Part shown: positions 45,784 through 55,083 of the stretch, piece after piece
Position numbering within the stretch: position 1 is the stretch's first letter
Layout: every line of letters begins with the position of its first letter
Assembly: GCA_965205845.1 (NCBI GenBank)
Contig: CBDBIG010000003.1
Coordinates: 806,001-870,000, forward strand
Direction: 5' to 3'
Origin: CBDBIG01 sp965205845 [NCBI: bacterium]
Lineage (GTDB): Bacteria > SAR324
Length of the DNA stretch: 64,000 nt
Translations under genes and position numbers: made by a program
Notes under the pieces: generated by a model
Seen by the model: the letters and a program-made list of their open reading frames with translations, nothing else
Database searches by the model: none
Told to the model about the DNA's origin: nothing

Positions 45784-47397
45784 TTAGTTGGTGGGCTTTA
45801 ATTCAAACTGGGCATCCCCATCTGCCTTAATTTGAGCCACCAAATCTACTTCCCAATGAAGGTATTCTTGCATGGCTTCCTCAATGCGCTCATCGCGGTC
45901 GTAGGGACGCAAAAACACGTCTCGCACAAAAGAGGCTTGCTGCGTCATGCCATTTTCCATGGGACGACCCTCTGCTATCCAAGCGGCGGTTCCCCCTTTT
46001 AAAACGGATACCGTGGCACCCAAGGCAATCGCTTCAGGCGCGGCCAAGCGCGCAACATCCCCATTGGGGCAGGTGAATACCAAATGCTTATTTTGGGGTA
46101 GGTGCCTGATAGCCTGAAGTAAATCGGAGCGCACACAAAACCACGCCCCCGGAATATGCGCATCTTTGTATGCAAGGCTGCTGGCGAAATCAACCACCAC
46201 TGCCTCCTTTTTTTTGCACAACAGCGCGGTGTCAGCCGTGGACAGTACGTGAGTATTAAAGGCATCAAGCCCTGTTTCTAATGGGGGTGCTGTGCCACCT
46301 TCTTTTTGTGTATTGGGCAACGGGTCTAACCCTTCCTCTAAGACGTACACATCTTTCCAGCCCATTTGGACTAGCCAGTGGGCGGTAAGGCGGGCACGCA
46401 CCCTACTGTCATCCACCAACACAACACGCGCATTCTTAACCCCTATATACCCATCGGTGGCTTGTACAAGCTGCCCCCCAGGTGCATTGATGGAACCCTT
46501 GATGTGGGAGGTCGAAAATTCCTCGGGGGTGCGGACATCTAACAAAAACGTTGTACGCTGTTTGTTGTGCAGCCATTCCTGTGCGCGTTGCCATACAACG
46601 GTTTTGAGGTGATAATTGTCAGCAACCCGTTGCGCACAAATCTGAGCCTTTTTAAGGCCTGCTGCGGACGCTTGAGGTGCACGGCGTGTCATGCCATGCT
46701 CGAGGCGTAAACCCGAGAGGTGCCAACCCATTGTGCCATTTTGTAAGGCAAACACACGGTTAGGAATACCGGCATTAATCAATGATTGCGCACCAAGAAT
46801 GCTGCGCGTGCGCCCAGCACAATTCACCACCACAGCGGTCTCGGGGGAGGGTGCCATATCGTGCACACGCAATACCAACTCTGCTCCAGGAGTATTCACC
46901 GCCTCTGGGATGCTCATCGTAATGTATTCGCTGTAAGGGCGGCTGTCGAGCACAAGCACATTTTCACCCTTTTTTTGCATGGCACTTAGTTCTTCGGCAG
47001 AAAGGTTGGGAGTGCTGTATGCATGTTCGACAAACTCACCAAAGGCCTTGCTAACCGTGTGCATGCCACTATACACATGAAAGCCAGCGTCTTTCCAAGC
47101 AGCCATGCCTTTTTCTAAAACACATACCCGACCATAGCCCATGGCTTTTAATTTGGCTGCAGCCCGAAATGCAAAACCCTGCACTTCCCCTTGCGCATCA
47201 CAGCAAACCAGCAACACGTCTTTACGCGGCACCAGGGTAGGGACACACAATTCCAGTCGACTTAAGGGTGTATTGATCGCAAACAACAGATGTTCTTGAC
47301 CGTAGTCACCTTGTTCGCGCACATCGAGCAAAGCCAGTTCTCTCGTACCGTGCAAATGTTGTTTTAATTCTTGCGGACTTACGGTTTGCATAACCAT
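45784..47397 (-). CDS. Four-domain rhodanese-type sulfurtransferase
   Basis: 537 residues with four rhodanese folds. Domain 1 (about 1-115) has LLVCCDAQGE with Cys65/66. Domain 2 (about 130-240) has VVNCAGRTRS, Cys193, a full CxGxxRS active loop. Domain 3 (about 265-380) has VLVDDSRVRA, where aspartate replaces the cysteine. Domain 4 (about 390-500) has VFTCPNGDVA, Cys443. Such proteins pair with cysteine dioxygenase-type genes in several Proteobacteria. Here the CDO-like gene is directly upstream (about 60 bp), so a shared role in cysteine or thiol sulfur oxidation is likely. The start could also be the ATG two codons in. Confidence 0.88.
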   Translation of the reverse strand: MVMQTVSPQELKQHLHGTRELALLDVREQGDYGQEHLLFAINTPLSRLELCVPTLVPRKDVLLVCCDAQGEVQGFAFRAAAKLKAMGYGRVCVLEKGMAAWKDAGFHVYSGMHTVSKAFGEFVEHAYSTPNLSAEELSAMQKKGENVLVLDSRPYSEYITMSIPEAVNTPGAELVLRVHDMAPSPETAVVVNCAGRTRSILGAQSLINAGIPNRVFALQNGTMGWHLSGLRLEHGMTRRAPQASAAGLKKAQICAQRVADNYHLKTVVWQRAQEWLHNKQRTTFLLDVRTPEEFSTSHIKGSINAPGGQLVQATDGYIGVKNARVVLVDDSRVRARLTAHWLVQMGWKDVYVLEEGLDPLPNTQKEGGTAPPLETGLDAFNTHVLSTADTALLCKKKEAVVVDFASSLAYKDAHIPGAWFCVRSDLLQAIRHLPQNKHLVFTCPNGDVARLAAPEAIALGATVSVLKGGTAAWIAEGRPMENGMTQQASFVRDVFLRPYDRDERIEEAMQEYLHWEVDLVAQIKADGDAQFELKPTN

Positions 47398-47455
47398 GGC
47401 GTCATTCGTTTTTAAATTGATGCTAAGGGGAAATGGTTACGAACACAGGGGGTAG

Positions 47456-48082
47456 TCACAATGTGAGACGCGCATCAATAACATTGGGTGTTGCTGCAAA
47501 AATTTTGTAACTGCCATCTTCCAGGTTAAAATTAAGGCGTTTATCCAATTGGGTCAAGGCAAGACCATACAGGTGCAGGTGCCAATTGGGGGTTTCGCCT
47601 GAGGTTTCGATGTGATGAATATCTTCTGGCATCATACACACACCCTCGCCGGGTTTCACCGCTTGTTCGCCAATGCGCCGTAAAACGGCCTTGCCTGGCA
47701 CACCACCGTCATCGGCACGCTCATAGAAGTAATTTTGTTCGATCCCCTCAACCCCCACAATCACAGCCCAAGTGGTGTGGTTATGCGGGGGCACTTTTTT
47801 GCCAGGCGAACCCACGGACAGGTACAGGGCAAACCGCTTGTCTTCGTCTTCAGACAACAGGTAGACCGAATCACGCCCGTCCTCTCCCCTTTTTTGGGGG
47901 AATTCATCAGGCGAGAACCACTCCTTCTTTACTGCTAACTTCACCATGGCGTCGCAAATTTCCTCGAGGGTTTGCGGGCACAAAGCCGTGCTCTTTTCCA
48001 AAGCGCGTACCCGTTGTAAAAACGCGACAACGGCGGATTTACGTTCTTGTTGCTGGGGTGTCATCAAGGCCGTTTGTTGCAT
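47456..48082 (-). CDS. Cysteine dioxygenase-type cupin protein
   Basis: 208 residues from ATG 48082, which is preceded by AGGAG at good spacing. Cupin with iron ligands His100 and His102 (VPPHNHTTWAVIVG) and His156 (PEDIHHIE), the arrangement of bacterial cysteine or 3-mercaptopropionate dioxygenases. It oxidises a thiol to a sulfinate with O2. The exact substrate cannot be told from sequence. It is transcribed towards the rhodanese gene, a recurrent pairing. Confidence 0.85.
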   Translation of the reverse strand: MQQTALMTPQQQERKSAVVAFLQRVRALEKSTALCPQTLEEICDAMVKLAVKKEWFSPDEFPQKRGEDGRDSVYLLSEDEDKRFALYLSVGSPGKKVPPHNHTTWAVIVGVEGIEQNYFYERADDGGVPGKAVLRRIGEQAVKPGEGVCMMPEDIHHIETSGETPNWHLHLYGLALTQLDKRLNFNLEDGSYKIFAATPNVIDARLTL

Positions 48083-48115
48083 GGGTTTTCTCCTGATGTA
48101 AGGTGTTGGTAACAA

Positions 48116-49927
48116 CTAGTAGGCAAACCGCAGGATATGCGCCTGCATGGGTTCTTCGAGTAAATCCTTTCCGTAGGTTCTGGTTTCTATTTTGGGAGGA
48201 TACCCCAATTGGGTAAACAAATTTTTAAAGGTGGTAACATGGGTGTTATCGACGGTGAACAAAACCACCACACCTTTTTCTTCGATCACCTGGCGCAACC
48301 TCGCTTTCGGGGGTATCTCAAACTTCCTGTTACGACTGAAAAGATCCGTGAGCACTGACCCATTAAACGCAGCAGATAGTGTGCTCATTCGACCGATAAT
48401 GTATTGGCCCAGCCTATGCCCGGTATTTTTAAAAAAAAGCCAACCCTCTCGTCTGGGAGAACGAACAGGGTACCAGCTATACACCTTATACATGCTGTTT
48501 CTTTCATCCGGGACCAAGGCAATGCGCCCCTTTAAATCTACCGTAATTTGCTGAATGAGTTGGTTGGTGAGGTAACGGGTTGTGGATTTATAATGCCAAA
48601 AACTGTAATTGGTTTTCATGCTAAAATACCCCACGAAAATGATGGCAATAAGCACAGGGATATATTTTTTGAGATTAAATTTGGCACTTAAGATCACAAT
48701 CAAGAGCAAGAAAATAATGATAAGTTTGTAGAATAGTTTACTGTTGCCTGTATTATAAAAAGAACCTCCAATAAACAAAAGCGCACCCATCGAGAGGAGT
48801 ACCATGCTGTTGGAGTTCTTTGTATCGACCTCGGGTGCTACCTTGTGTAAAACCCATGCCAGCATCAAGACGATCGGTATATATAAAAATTGAGCCTGCC
48901 ACATCTGGTGCGCCATTACACAACCCGCATAGTAAATATCGTAGGTTGCGTAAATCAAAAAGAAGAGCACGATGTAGAGGTATTGCGTACTAAAAAACAA
49001 GGTGGTTTTGTCTTCCCCACCCTTGCGACGCAACCGGGAGACGACAAAAAACATGGCTATGCCGAACAAAACGAGCATCGTGTTGCGCAATGCATGCCAC
49101 CTTGGCAAAAAGATCCATATCCCTACCCCATCGTACAAGCTAGCACACCAGCTTCCAAGGATTTGATTCGCTTGCCCTACGCCAATTAATTTCAGAAAGT
49201 CGAAAAAATTACGCCCCGCGGACAAACTCAACAGACCCGTGAGTAAAACGGCGAGCAGTCCACCAACACACCCTAAAATCAGTACCTGCCAAAGTGGAAA
49301 GATGGTTTTTCCACGTCGGTAAAGAAAATAAACCAAACCCAGGGCAACGGGCATAAAAAACAGATGCACTTGGTCTGTGCCCAGCAGCACCCCCCAGGAA
49401 AACCCAGCCAATACCAGCCAAGCACGCTTTTGCTTATGCATTAGAGCGAAAGCCGTCAGCCATAAAGCCAAAGCGCAGAGGGCTGACCCAGGGAGTGAGT
49501 GGTACGTAATCCCACCCCCAGCGAAACCGTGTATAGGGCTAAAAAAAACCAAGGCCACGCAACCCAAAAACGCTGCGACGGGTTTTAGTAACATGCGCAA
49601 AAAGGCATGCATACACAAAACCAATATTGTAAAGAGTGTAAGAGTCGCCACTGCTTGACCATAAACCGGGCCAAAGCCTTTGTACAAGGCATACATAAAA
49701 CTGTAGAAAATCGATCTTCCCGTTTTATACTGGGTTTGGTACACATCCGGATTACTCCACTCTTGAATCATCCCTTGCGCTAACCATACATCGACCCCAG
49801 AATTGTCAATAAACAGCCAAGAAGTACCGACGAGTGCCATCGCAAAAGGGAGTAAGAGCAAAACCCCGTAATACAGGCGCGTTTCCATCTGGGGTGTGAT
49901 AGTATATTTCAAATTCAGCGCTTTCAT
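48116..49927 (-). CDS. Polytopic membrane protein, possible GT-C-type glycosyltransferase
   Basis: About 603 residues from ATG 49927. Roughly ten to twelve hydrophobic helices in the first 430 residues (LLLLPFAMALVG, VLFGIAMFFVVS, LIIIFLLLIVILSA), with an early acidic loop DNSGVDVWLAQG. A periplasmic domain of about 170 residues follows. This is the plan of GT-C enzymes (GT39/ArnT-like), though no diagnostic motif is firm. It lies directly behind the CDO-like gene on the same strand (about 34 bp), but a functional link is not evident. Confidence 0.6.
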   Translation of the reverse strand: MKALNLKYTITPQMETRLYYGVLLLLPFAMALVGTSWLFIDNSGVDVWLAQGMIQEWSNPDVYQTQYKTGRSIFYSFMYALYKGFGPVYGQAVATLTLFTILVLCMHAFLRMLLKPVAAFLGCVALVFFSPIHGFAGGGITYHSLPGSALCALALWLTAFALMHKQKRAWLVLAGFSWGVLLGTDQVHLFFMPVALGLVYFLYRRGKTIFPLWQVLILGCVGGLLAVLLTGLLSLSAGRNFFDFLKLIGVGQANQILGSWCASLYDGVGIWIFLPRWHALRNTMLVLFGIAMFFVVSRLRRKGGEDKTTLFFSTQYLYIVLFFLIYATYDIYYAGCVMAHQMWQAQFLYIPIVLMLAWVLHKVAPEVDTKNSNSMVLLSMGALLFIGGSFYNTGNSKLFYKLIIIFLLLIVILSAKFNLKKYIPVLIAIIFVGYFSMKTNYSFWHYKSTTRYLTNQLIQQITVDLKGRIALVPDERNSMYKVYSWYPVRSPRREGWLFFKNTGHRLGQYIIGRMSTLSAAFNGSVLTDLFSRNRKFEIPPKARLRQVIEEKGVVVLFTVDNTHVTTFKNLFTQLGYPPKIETRTYGKDLLEEPMQAHILRFAY

Positions 49928-49978
49928 TGCATGATTCCCTTTGCTTTTGGTCAAATTATGTTTACAATCCGCGGGTTT

Positions 49979-50686
49979 TTAGTGCATATGTTCGGCATCG
50001 CCCATGGCTTTTTGGAGGTCAGCAAAGCTAAAGCCCTGTTTTTGGCAGGCATCTAAAATCACCTTTTCTTTACGCCCCAACCGCTCACATATGCCAGGCA
50101 AACGCTCCACAGCACAAGCAGGCACCACCACAGCCCCATGGCGATCTGCATGTAAAATGTCACCATCGCACACCGTCATCCCGTGAATGTTCACCTCACT
50201 GGCGTGGCCTTGGGTGTGCACCCAAGCATGGGCTGGGCCCACGCTACCTGCGAGCAGTTGAAAATCGGATGCCACCATGTCTAAATCGCGAATAGAGCCA
50301 TTGGTTACCACGCCTAAGCACCCCAATGCTTTGTGGATATTGGTATTCACCTCACCCCAAAAAGCACCAAAGCCTGGCTGGGAATCGAGGTCCTGGATTA
50401 CAGAAATCTTTGGCATATCTCCCTGGTTCACATACGCGTAGTAGGCTAGGCGTTGTTTTTTGGCAGCGGCGTCACCCAAGGGCGATGGCTGCATGGCGCG
50501 GATTTGTCCCGTTTTGGCATAACCCACGATAGGTGACATTTGCGGAAAAGCACAAACCAGCGGCTTTACGGTAAACCCCTGTACACGCCAAACGGGGTCA
50601 ATCACCTCTAATGCATTGCAAATGGTTGGGGTGTCATAGGCTTTTAATGCGTTCAAACTTTGTTGGGAAAGTGCTTCTTGCGCCAT
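49979..50686 (-). CDS. RraA-family protein (HMG aldolase/decarboxylase-like)
   Basis: 235 residues from ATG 50686, preceded by GGAGG. GCLGVVTNGSIRDLDMV and CDGDILHADRHGAVVVPA are the two metal/substrate-loop blocks of the RraA fold. The family ranges from RNase E inhibitors to 4-hydroxy-4-methyl-2-oxoglutarate aldolases and demethylmenaquinone-like proteins; the extra length and the GDILHAD motif favour the aldolase/decarboxylase side. It is divergent from a CoA-transferase gene and may belong to the same carboxylic-acid pathway. Confidence 0.82.
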   Translation of the reverse strand: MAQEALSQQSLNALKAYDTPTICNALEVIDPVWRVQGFTVKPLVCAFPQMSPIVGYAKTGQIRAMQPSPLGDAAAKKQRLAYYAYVNQGDMPKISVIQDLDSQPGFGAFWGEVNTNIHKALGCLGVVTNGSIRDLDMVASDFQLLAGSVGPAHAWVHTQGHASEVNIHGMTVCDGDILHADRHGAVVVPACAVERLPGICERLGRKEKVILDACQKQGFSFADLQKAMGDAEHMH

Positions 50687-51028
50687 AAAATCCTCCACGT
50701 CACGTCTTGATATAAAATCTATTGAATAAGATTAGGTTTGCTTTGTACCCAAAACATGGCCTTGGGACCACACTTGCGCATCGACATGCGAACGCGAATG
50801 TGAATGTGAATGCTAGTACATTGTTACGCCACTTGTGAATAGGGTTTGTTTTGACCTTGATTGGCACAGCATGTTAGGGGAGGGGAGACGTTTACTTTGC
50901 TGTGTTGGCCCGCCAAGCCACACTTTACGGCTTTCAAAACCCTTTGCGCGGTGTCATAAATAATCCCTGTTAGCATCGCTATCGATGCATTACTTTTCTT
51001 ACGACCCATCACGTTTTTATCAATACCT
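50687..51028. other. Divergent promoter region between the RraA-type and CoA-transferase genes
   Basis: About 340 bp. A short GAATGTGAATGTGAATG run is near 50800. The two genes are read outward, so both promoters should lie here. No operator could be pinned down. Confidence 0.4.
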
Positions 51029-52255
51029 ATGCCTTCTCCTTCGACCCCCCTCGCGCCTTTGGCTGGCGTTCGCGTGCTTGATGTTGCCACTGTGGTGGCA
51101 GCACCTTTTGCAACCTCTTGCCTTGCTGAATTTGGTGCCGATGTGATTAAAATTGAAAAACCAGGCCAACCAGATGTTTTACGCTCCTTAGGCACCCCTG
51201 CAAAAGAAGCAAAAGGCGAAACCTATTGGTGGCTTAGCGATGCGCGTAACAAAAGGTGTATCACCCTAAACCTAAGCGATTCCCGTGGCGCAGCCATCTT
51301 CAAAAAAATGGTGCCCAAAGCCGATGTGGTGGCTGAGAATTTTCGTCCAGGGACTATGGAGCGCTGGGGAATTGGCTGGGAGGATTTAAACGCGTTGCAT
51401 GCGGGTTTGGTGATGCTGCGCGTTTCGGCTTATGGCCAAAGTGGCCCCAAAAAAAACGAGCCGGGTTTTGCTCGAATTGCCCAAGCGTATTGTGGGCTCA
51501 CTTTTTTAACAGGTCTGCCCGATTCTCCACCCCTCAGTCCCGGAAGTAACACCCTGTGCGACTACCTCACTGGGTTATATGGCGCGTTTGGCATCATGTT
51601 AGCCCTGCGCAGCAAAGACCAAACGGGAAAAGGACAATATATCGATTTGAGTTTGTACGAGGGGATGTTTCGTTTTTTGGATGAGTTAGCCCCGAGCTAT
51701 GACCAAACGGGTCATGTCCGCATGCGGATGGGAGGCGATGTTCCCCACAGTGTGCCCCATAATCACTATGCCACCCAAGATGGCAAATGGATTGCGATTG
51801 CCTGCACAAATGATAGAATGTTTGCCCGCTTAGCCCAAGCGATGGGCATGCCAGAGATGGCATCAAAGAAAGCATGGGGTCTTAAAAAGGCGCGCATTGC
51901 CGATTGGCACGCCGTGAACAACACGGTAATCCGCTGGACACAGAGCCACACGCTCGAAAGTGCACTGCGACAGCTTACCAAGTATGAGGTGCCTTGCGGG
52001 CCCATCAATTCGATTGCCGATGCCTTTGCAGACCCTCATTTTCAAGCACGGCAAAGTTTTATGCGCTTTCCCGATTCTCGCTTTGGCAAAGCGGGTTTGG
52101 CCATTCCTAATGTGGTGGCGAGGCTCTCTGAAACGCCCGGCAAAATTAAGCACCTAGGACGTGGCCATGGGGAGGACAACGCCCAAGTGTTTATGGACGA
52201 ACTTGGGATGCGTGCGGAAGATTTTTTGATCCTCAAAAAAGAGCGGGTCGTGTAA
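51029..52255 (+). CDS. CaiB/BaiF family III CoA-transferase
   Basis: 408 residues. LAGVRVLDVATVVAAPFATS, GADVIKIEKPGQPD, NKRCITLNLSDSRG, VVAENFRPGTMERWGIGW and TLCDYLTGLYGAFG with the expected catalytic Asp178 are the formyl-CoA transferase family blocks. The enzyme moves CoA between carboxylic acids through an aspartyl-CoA adduct. Substrate unknown. It is divergent from the RraA-family gene. Confidence 0.9.
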   Translation: MPSPSTPLAPLAGVRVLDVATVVAAPFATSCLAEFGADVIKIEKPGQPDVLRSLGTPAKEAKGETYWWLSDARNKRCITLNLSDSRGAAIFKKMVPKADVVAENFRPGTMERWGIGWEDLNALHAGLVMLRVSAYGQSGPKKNEPGFARIAQAYCGLTFLTGLPDSPPLSPGSNTLCDYLTGLYGAFGIMLALRSKDQTGKGQYIDLSLYEGMFRFLDELAPSYDQTGHVRMRMGGDVPHSVPHNHYATQDGKWIAIACTNDRMFARLAQAMGMPEMASKKAWGLKKARIADWHAVNNTVIRWTQSHTLESALRQLTKYEVPCGPINSIADAFADPHFQARQSFMRFPDSRFGKAGLAIPNVVARLSETPGKIKHLGRGHGEDNAQVFMDELGMRAEDFLILKKERVV

Positions 52256-52303
52256 CCCGCAGGCCATGCACGCGGCATTCCACTCAAAATTGCGTTGGCT
52301 GGG

Positions 52304-52642
52304 CTATTGGCGATAAAAAAACCGCTTCCAGCGGTACCGTTTCGTCATATTCACAACGGGTTGTGTTGGGTTAACAACCTGGCACGCCAGAGAAACCGCC
52401 GATTCTGTTCTCAGTAACACATTGCACTTGGACAAGACGAGCATATCAATCAGCACCACCTCCCCCGATTGTATCATGCTTTGACCATGAACCGAGATGC
52501 CTTTTTCCTTCTTTTTATCATGAAAATGCGCTGCAGCATGAACGGGGTTCCCGTCCGGTGATCGAAAAGCGTCAGCACACACTATTCGGTTAGAAAATCG
52601 CTTCTCTATCTCCGTCACAAAATCTTGCTCGTCTGTGGCACC
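52304..52642 (-). pseudogene. C-terminal stump of a fucosyltransferase-like protein
   Basis: About 110 codons read leftwards from the prophage border. TDEQDFVTEIEKRFSNRIVC and VLIDMLVLSKCNVLLRTESA, SLACQVVNP resemble the last part of NodZ/O-fucosyltransferase-like enzymes (nucleotide-sugar binding region). The N-terminal two thirds are missing, and the frame meets the Mu-like left end at 52643, which suggests insertion or later deletion cut the gene. If that is right, the other part may be elsewhere in the genome. Confidence 0.55.
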
Positions 52643-52880
52643 TGTGCCCGGACACTTGCTTTGCCACTGGTCAAAAAGAAATGGTTTTTTGTTGTTTTTT
52701 GTGGTTTTTCAACGGTTTACGGGAAGTGTGTTTGCGCCAAAAGGGTGGTGGCACGTGTCTCGCCTAAAAAACGGTGGCATGCGGGTTTGCGCGTTTTCGT
52801 TCACATGGCTTTACACTTCTCACAAGGCCTTGTTCGAGGGAATTCGAAAGCGTTCGAAAGCGTTCGAACCCCCTAACATC
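52643..52880 (+). repeat. Left-end-type sequence of Mu-like remnant C
   Basis: TGTGCCCGGACACTTGCTTT, then GCCACTGGTCAAAA, starts at 52643 with a TG tip. The sequence from 52690 to 52810 parallels 24912-25040, and GTTCACATGGCTTTACAC at 52799 is another end-type site. The right end of remnant A carries the same GGACACTTGCTTTGCCACTG variant (one base differs) in inverse orientation. Confidence 0.68.
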
Positions 52881-53079
52881 AAGCCTTAGCGGGTTTTACA
52901 CAAAAAATGCCCAGGGGGGTTTATGCCCCGCAAAAGGTCGGAGTTCGGCACTCTAACATGGAACTGAACATGGAACTCAATTTTTCGCCCTTTTCATGGA
53001 TCAAGCCCTTGTTTTGAAAAGACTTTTGCGTGATTGGCCTAGAGATAAAAAATAATCTACCATTGCCACTCCTTTTTTT

Positions 53080-53475
53080 TTAAACCGCCCTGGGTTGCAC
53101 ATAAATCACGGGCACAACCTGTTCTATTTCGTCGATGTTTTCTTTCAGGGTGTAGGGTTTTCGCTCCCCCGTTTTGGGGTCGGGGTCGTCCCATTTTTGG
53201 AGCACCAGCCAGGTTGCCCCCCCTTCTTTGCGCCTCCATTCTTTCACCAGTCCCAAACGGGCAAGGTTGTTCGGCTTTAGCACAAACACCACATCGCCCA
53301 CCTGTGCCTCGCTTTTAGGCGCGCAAAAACAGATAAAGCCAGGCTCAATCCCCGCGTACACCAGGCCCTGCCCCGTGGCCATCACCGCAAAGTCTTCTGC
53401 GGGGTTCATGTCGGCGGGGCAGTTCGCTTTTACGCTTAAGGGCCTTTTTTGCTGCCAGCCCGCATTCGGCCAAGC
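53080..53475 (-). pseudogene. Mu-like repressor, C-terminal (S24) half
   Basis: Reading leftwards: SVKANCPADMNPAEDFAVMA, then EPGFICFCAPKSEAQVGDVV and VPVIYVQPRAV, an S24/LexA-like self-cleavage and dimerisation domain. The helix-turn-helix part is missing; the N-terminal frame stops shortly before the B gene start. It is the complement of the half in remnant A (25100-25345). Confidence 0.65.
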
Positions 53476-53486
53476 CGAGGAGGGTC

Positions 53487-54359
53487 ATGGTGGCAATACC
53501 GCTTGTGGTAGGCGGTGGGTGCGGGGCAACAGCGCTTTCGCGCTGGCTTAACGGCAAGTACACGGGCGATAACGCCGCCCTTGAAGCCAAGGTTTGCCAA
53601 TGGCTAGAAGACCAAGCCTGCCAAACCGCCTTTTTGCCCAGCAAGGGCGCAGACTGGATAGAAACCCCCACAGCCCGCCAAATCGGCATGGCCATTGCCT
53701 ACGCCCACCTAAGCCGCGACATCGCGGTGGTGTGCGGTGGCGCAGGGGTTGGCAAAACCATCACCGCCCAGCACTACGCCCAAACCCGCCCTAATTGCTG
53801 GGTGTGCACAATGGTGCCCAGTTTTGCCAGCGCCCCTGCCTGCCTTAAAGCCCTTTTGTTTGCCCTTGCCCCAAGCCAGCGCGCGGACGGACGCGGGGGA
53901 GATGTGGTTTACCGCATGCTTCTCACCTATCTCTCAAAAAAAGACGCCCTGCTGATTATAGACGAGGCACAGCACCTTACCCGCCCCGCCTTGGAATGCC
54001 TACGCGCTTTGCACGATGCCACTGCTTGCGCCCTGGTGTTCATGGGCAACGAGAGCGTCTACACCCGGATGAGCGGCCCGCGCTCGGCAGAGTATGCCCA
54101 GTTGTTTAGCCGCGTTGGCAAGGTGTTAAACCCCAAAAAAGCCCGCCGTGCCGATGTAGAGGCCATTGCCCAAGCATGGGGAGTAAGCGAGCAGAAAGCC
54201 CTTGGCTTTTTAATCAAAATTGGTCACGGCCACGGCGCACTGCGTGAGGTTACCAAAACCCTACGCTTGGCCAGCCTGGCGGCAAACGGGGCACGGCAGG
54301 CCCTTAGCCTAAGCCACCTTAAAACCGCTTATTCCGAGCGGGGAGGAGTTAGCGAATGA
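53487..54359 (+). CDS. MuB-like transposition ATPase
   Basis: 290 residues; Mu B has 312. ALSRWLNGKYTGDNAALEA is a short helix-turn-helix-like N-terminus as in MuB. P-loop CGGAGVGKTITA at residues 83-94 and Walker B LLIIDEAQHL with Asp159/Glu160 define an AAA+ ATPase. MuB binds target DNA and recruits the MuA transpososome. The first codons of the expected protein are out of frame, so the start may be lost; the rest is intact. The A gene that normally precedes B is missing here. Confidence 0.8.
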   Translation: MVAIPLVVGGGCGATALSRWLNGKYTGDNAALEAKVCQWLEDQACQTAFLPSKGADWIETPTARQIGMAIAYAHLSRDIAVVCGGAGVGKTITAQHYAQTRPNCWVCTMVPSFASAPACLKALLFALAPSQRADGRGGDVVYRMLLTYLSKKDALLIIDEAQHLTRPALECLRALHDATACALVFMGNESVYTRMSGPRSAEYAQLFSRVGKVLNPKKARRADVEAIAQAWGVSEQKALGFLIKIGHGHGALREVTKTLRLASLAANGARQALSLSHLKTAYSERGGVSE

Positions 54360-54451
54360 ACCCGATCAAGCCCAAAAACAGGCGTCTGCGTGCACCTGCC
54401 TGTTCGCATTTATACGCGGCACACAAGCAGCCCCATGTTTTGCTTAAATAA
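54356..54451 (+). CDS. Small basic open frame overlapping the B gene stop
   Basis: 31 codons (MNPIKPKNRRLRAP and so on) whose ATG overlaps the MuB-like stop, the common coupling of phage early genes. No family was recognised; it may be a remnant. Confidence 0.35.
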   Translation: MNPIKPKNRRLRAPACSHLYAAHKQPHVLLK

Positions 54452-54467
54452 ATAAAGGAGACCCGTC

Positions 54468-54539
54468 ATGAAAATTGACATCAACAGTTTAAGCGCAGCA
54501 CGACAAAAATGGCATCTCAAAGGGGAGACGCGCCTATAA
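54468..54539 (+). CDS. Very small open frame in the early region
   Basis: 23 codons (MKIDINSLSAARQKWHLKG and so on) behind a strong AAAGGAG site. The start looks like a genuine early phage gene that is now truncated. Confidence 0.35.
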   Translation: MKIDINSLSAARQKWHLKGETRL

Positions 54540-54822
54540 GGCATGGGTAAAAAACCTCTTTTTTTTGCGTGGCCAAGGCAGGAGGGGGTTTGTTCGCCCC
54601 AGCAACCGACCCCGCGCAGGGCTACAACGCTGGCAAGGAGGGCTATAGATGAAAACGCCAAAGGTTTATGTTGGCGCACGCTTAGAAAAAGGGATGCCCC
54701 CCCTTTAAACCACACCCTGACACCCTTAATAAGGAGTCCCCACATGCAAGCCCAAACCATCCCCCAGGTTGGAATATGCATCACGCTATAAAAAAAGCGA
54801 CCCTTGCGCATGAGGTGGCGCT

Positions 54823-54930
54823 ATGAGTTTTTTGCAAACGCTTTGCGACGCCGTAGTGAGCGGATTTGGGTTTTTTATGGGTGGGTTCGCTGCCTACGGC
54901 ATGTTGGAAATGTGCGAGGAGGGCCCATGA
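54823..54930 (+). CDS. Small single-helix membrane protein of the early region
   Basis: 35 codons: SFLQTLCDAVVSGFGFFMGG, FAAYGMLEMCEEGP. It has a glycine-rich hydrophobic segment and a stop overlapping the gemA-like ATG by four bases. Such small membrane proteins are common in Mu-like early regions; the role is unknown. Confidence 0.4.
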   Translation: MSFLQTLCDAVVSGFGFFMGGFAAYGMLEMCEEGP

Positions 54931-55083
54931 AAACCAAATCCTTTTGCCCCAACGAGCAAGCCTACCGCAATAAAAAATACGCGGCCCTGCACGCCCAATC
55001 GAGCAAAATGGGCTTTCGGCGATGCCCAATACCGCGGGCTGGGTAAGCAACTACGGCGTGCGCAGCGCAAAAAACCTGAGCAC
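54927..55083 (+). pseudogene. GemA (gp16)-like N-terminus fused to the portal gene
   Basis: QAYRNKKYAALHAQSSKMGF, then after a one- or two-base frameshift GDAQYRGLGKQLRRAQRKKP, matches the start of DUF1018/GemA-type regulators. At about 55083 (KKPEH) it changes directly into the portal sequence LKTGLPVRGG in the same frame. In the copy at 62418-62735 the same stretch continues as GemA (PALKSSGRPPF). So a deletion joined gemA to the portal gene, removing several genes. Confidence 0.6.
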
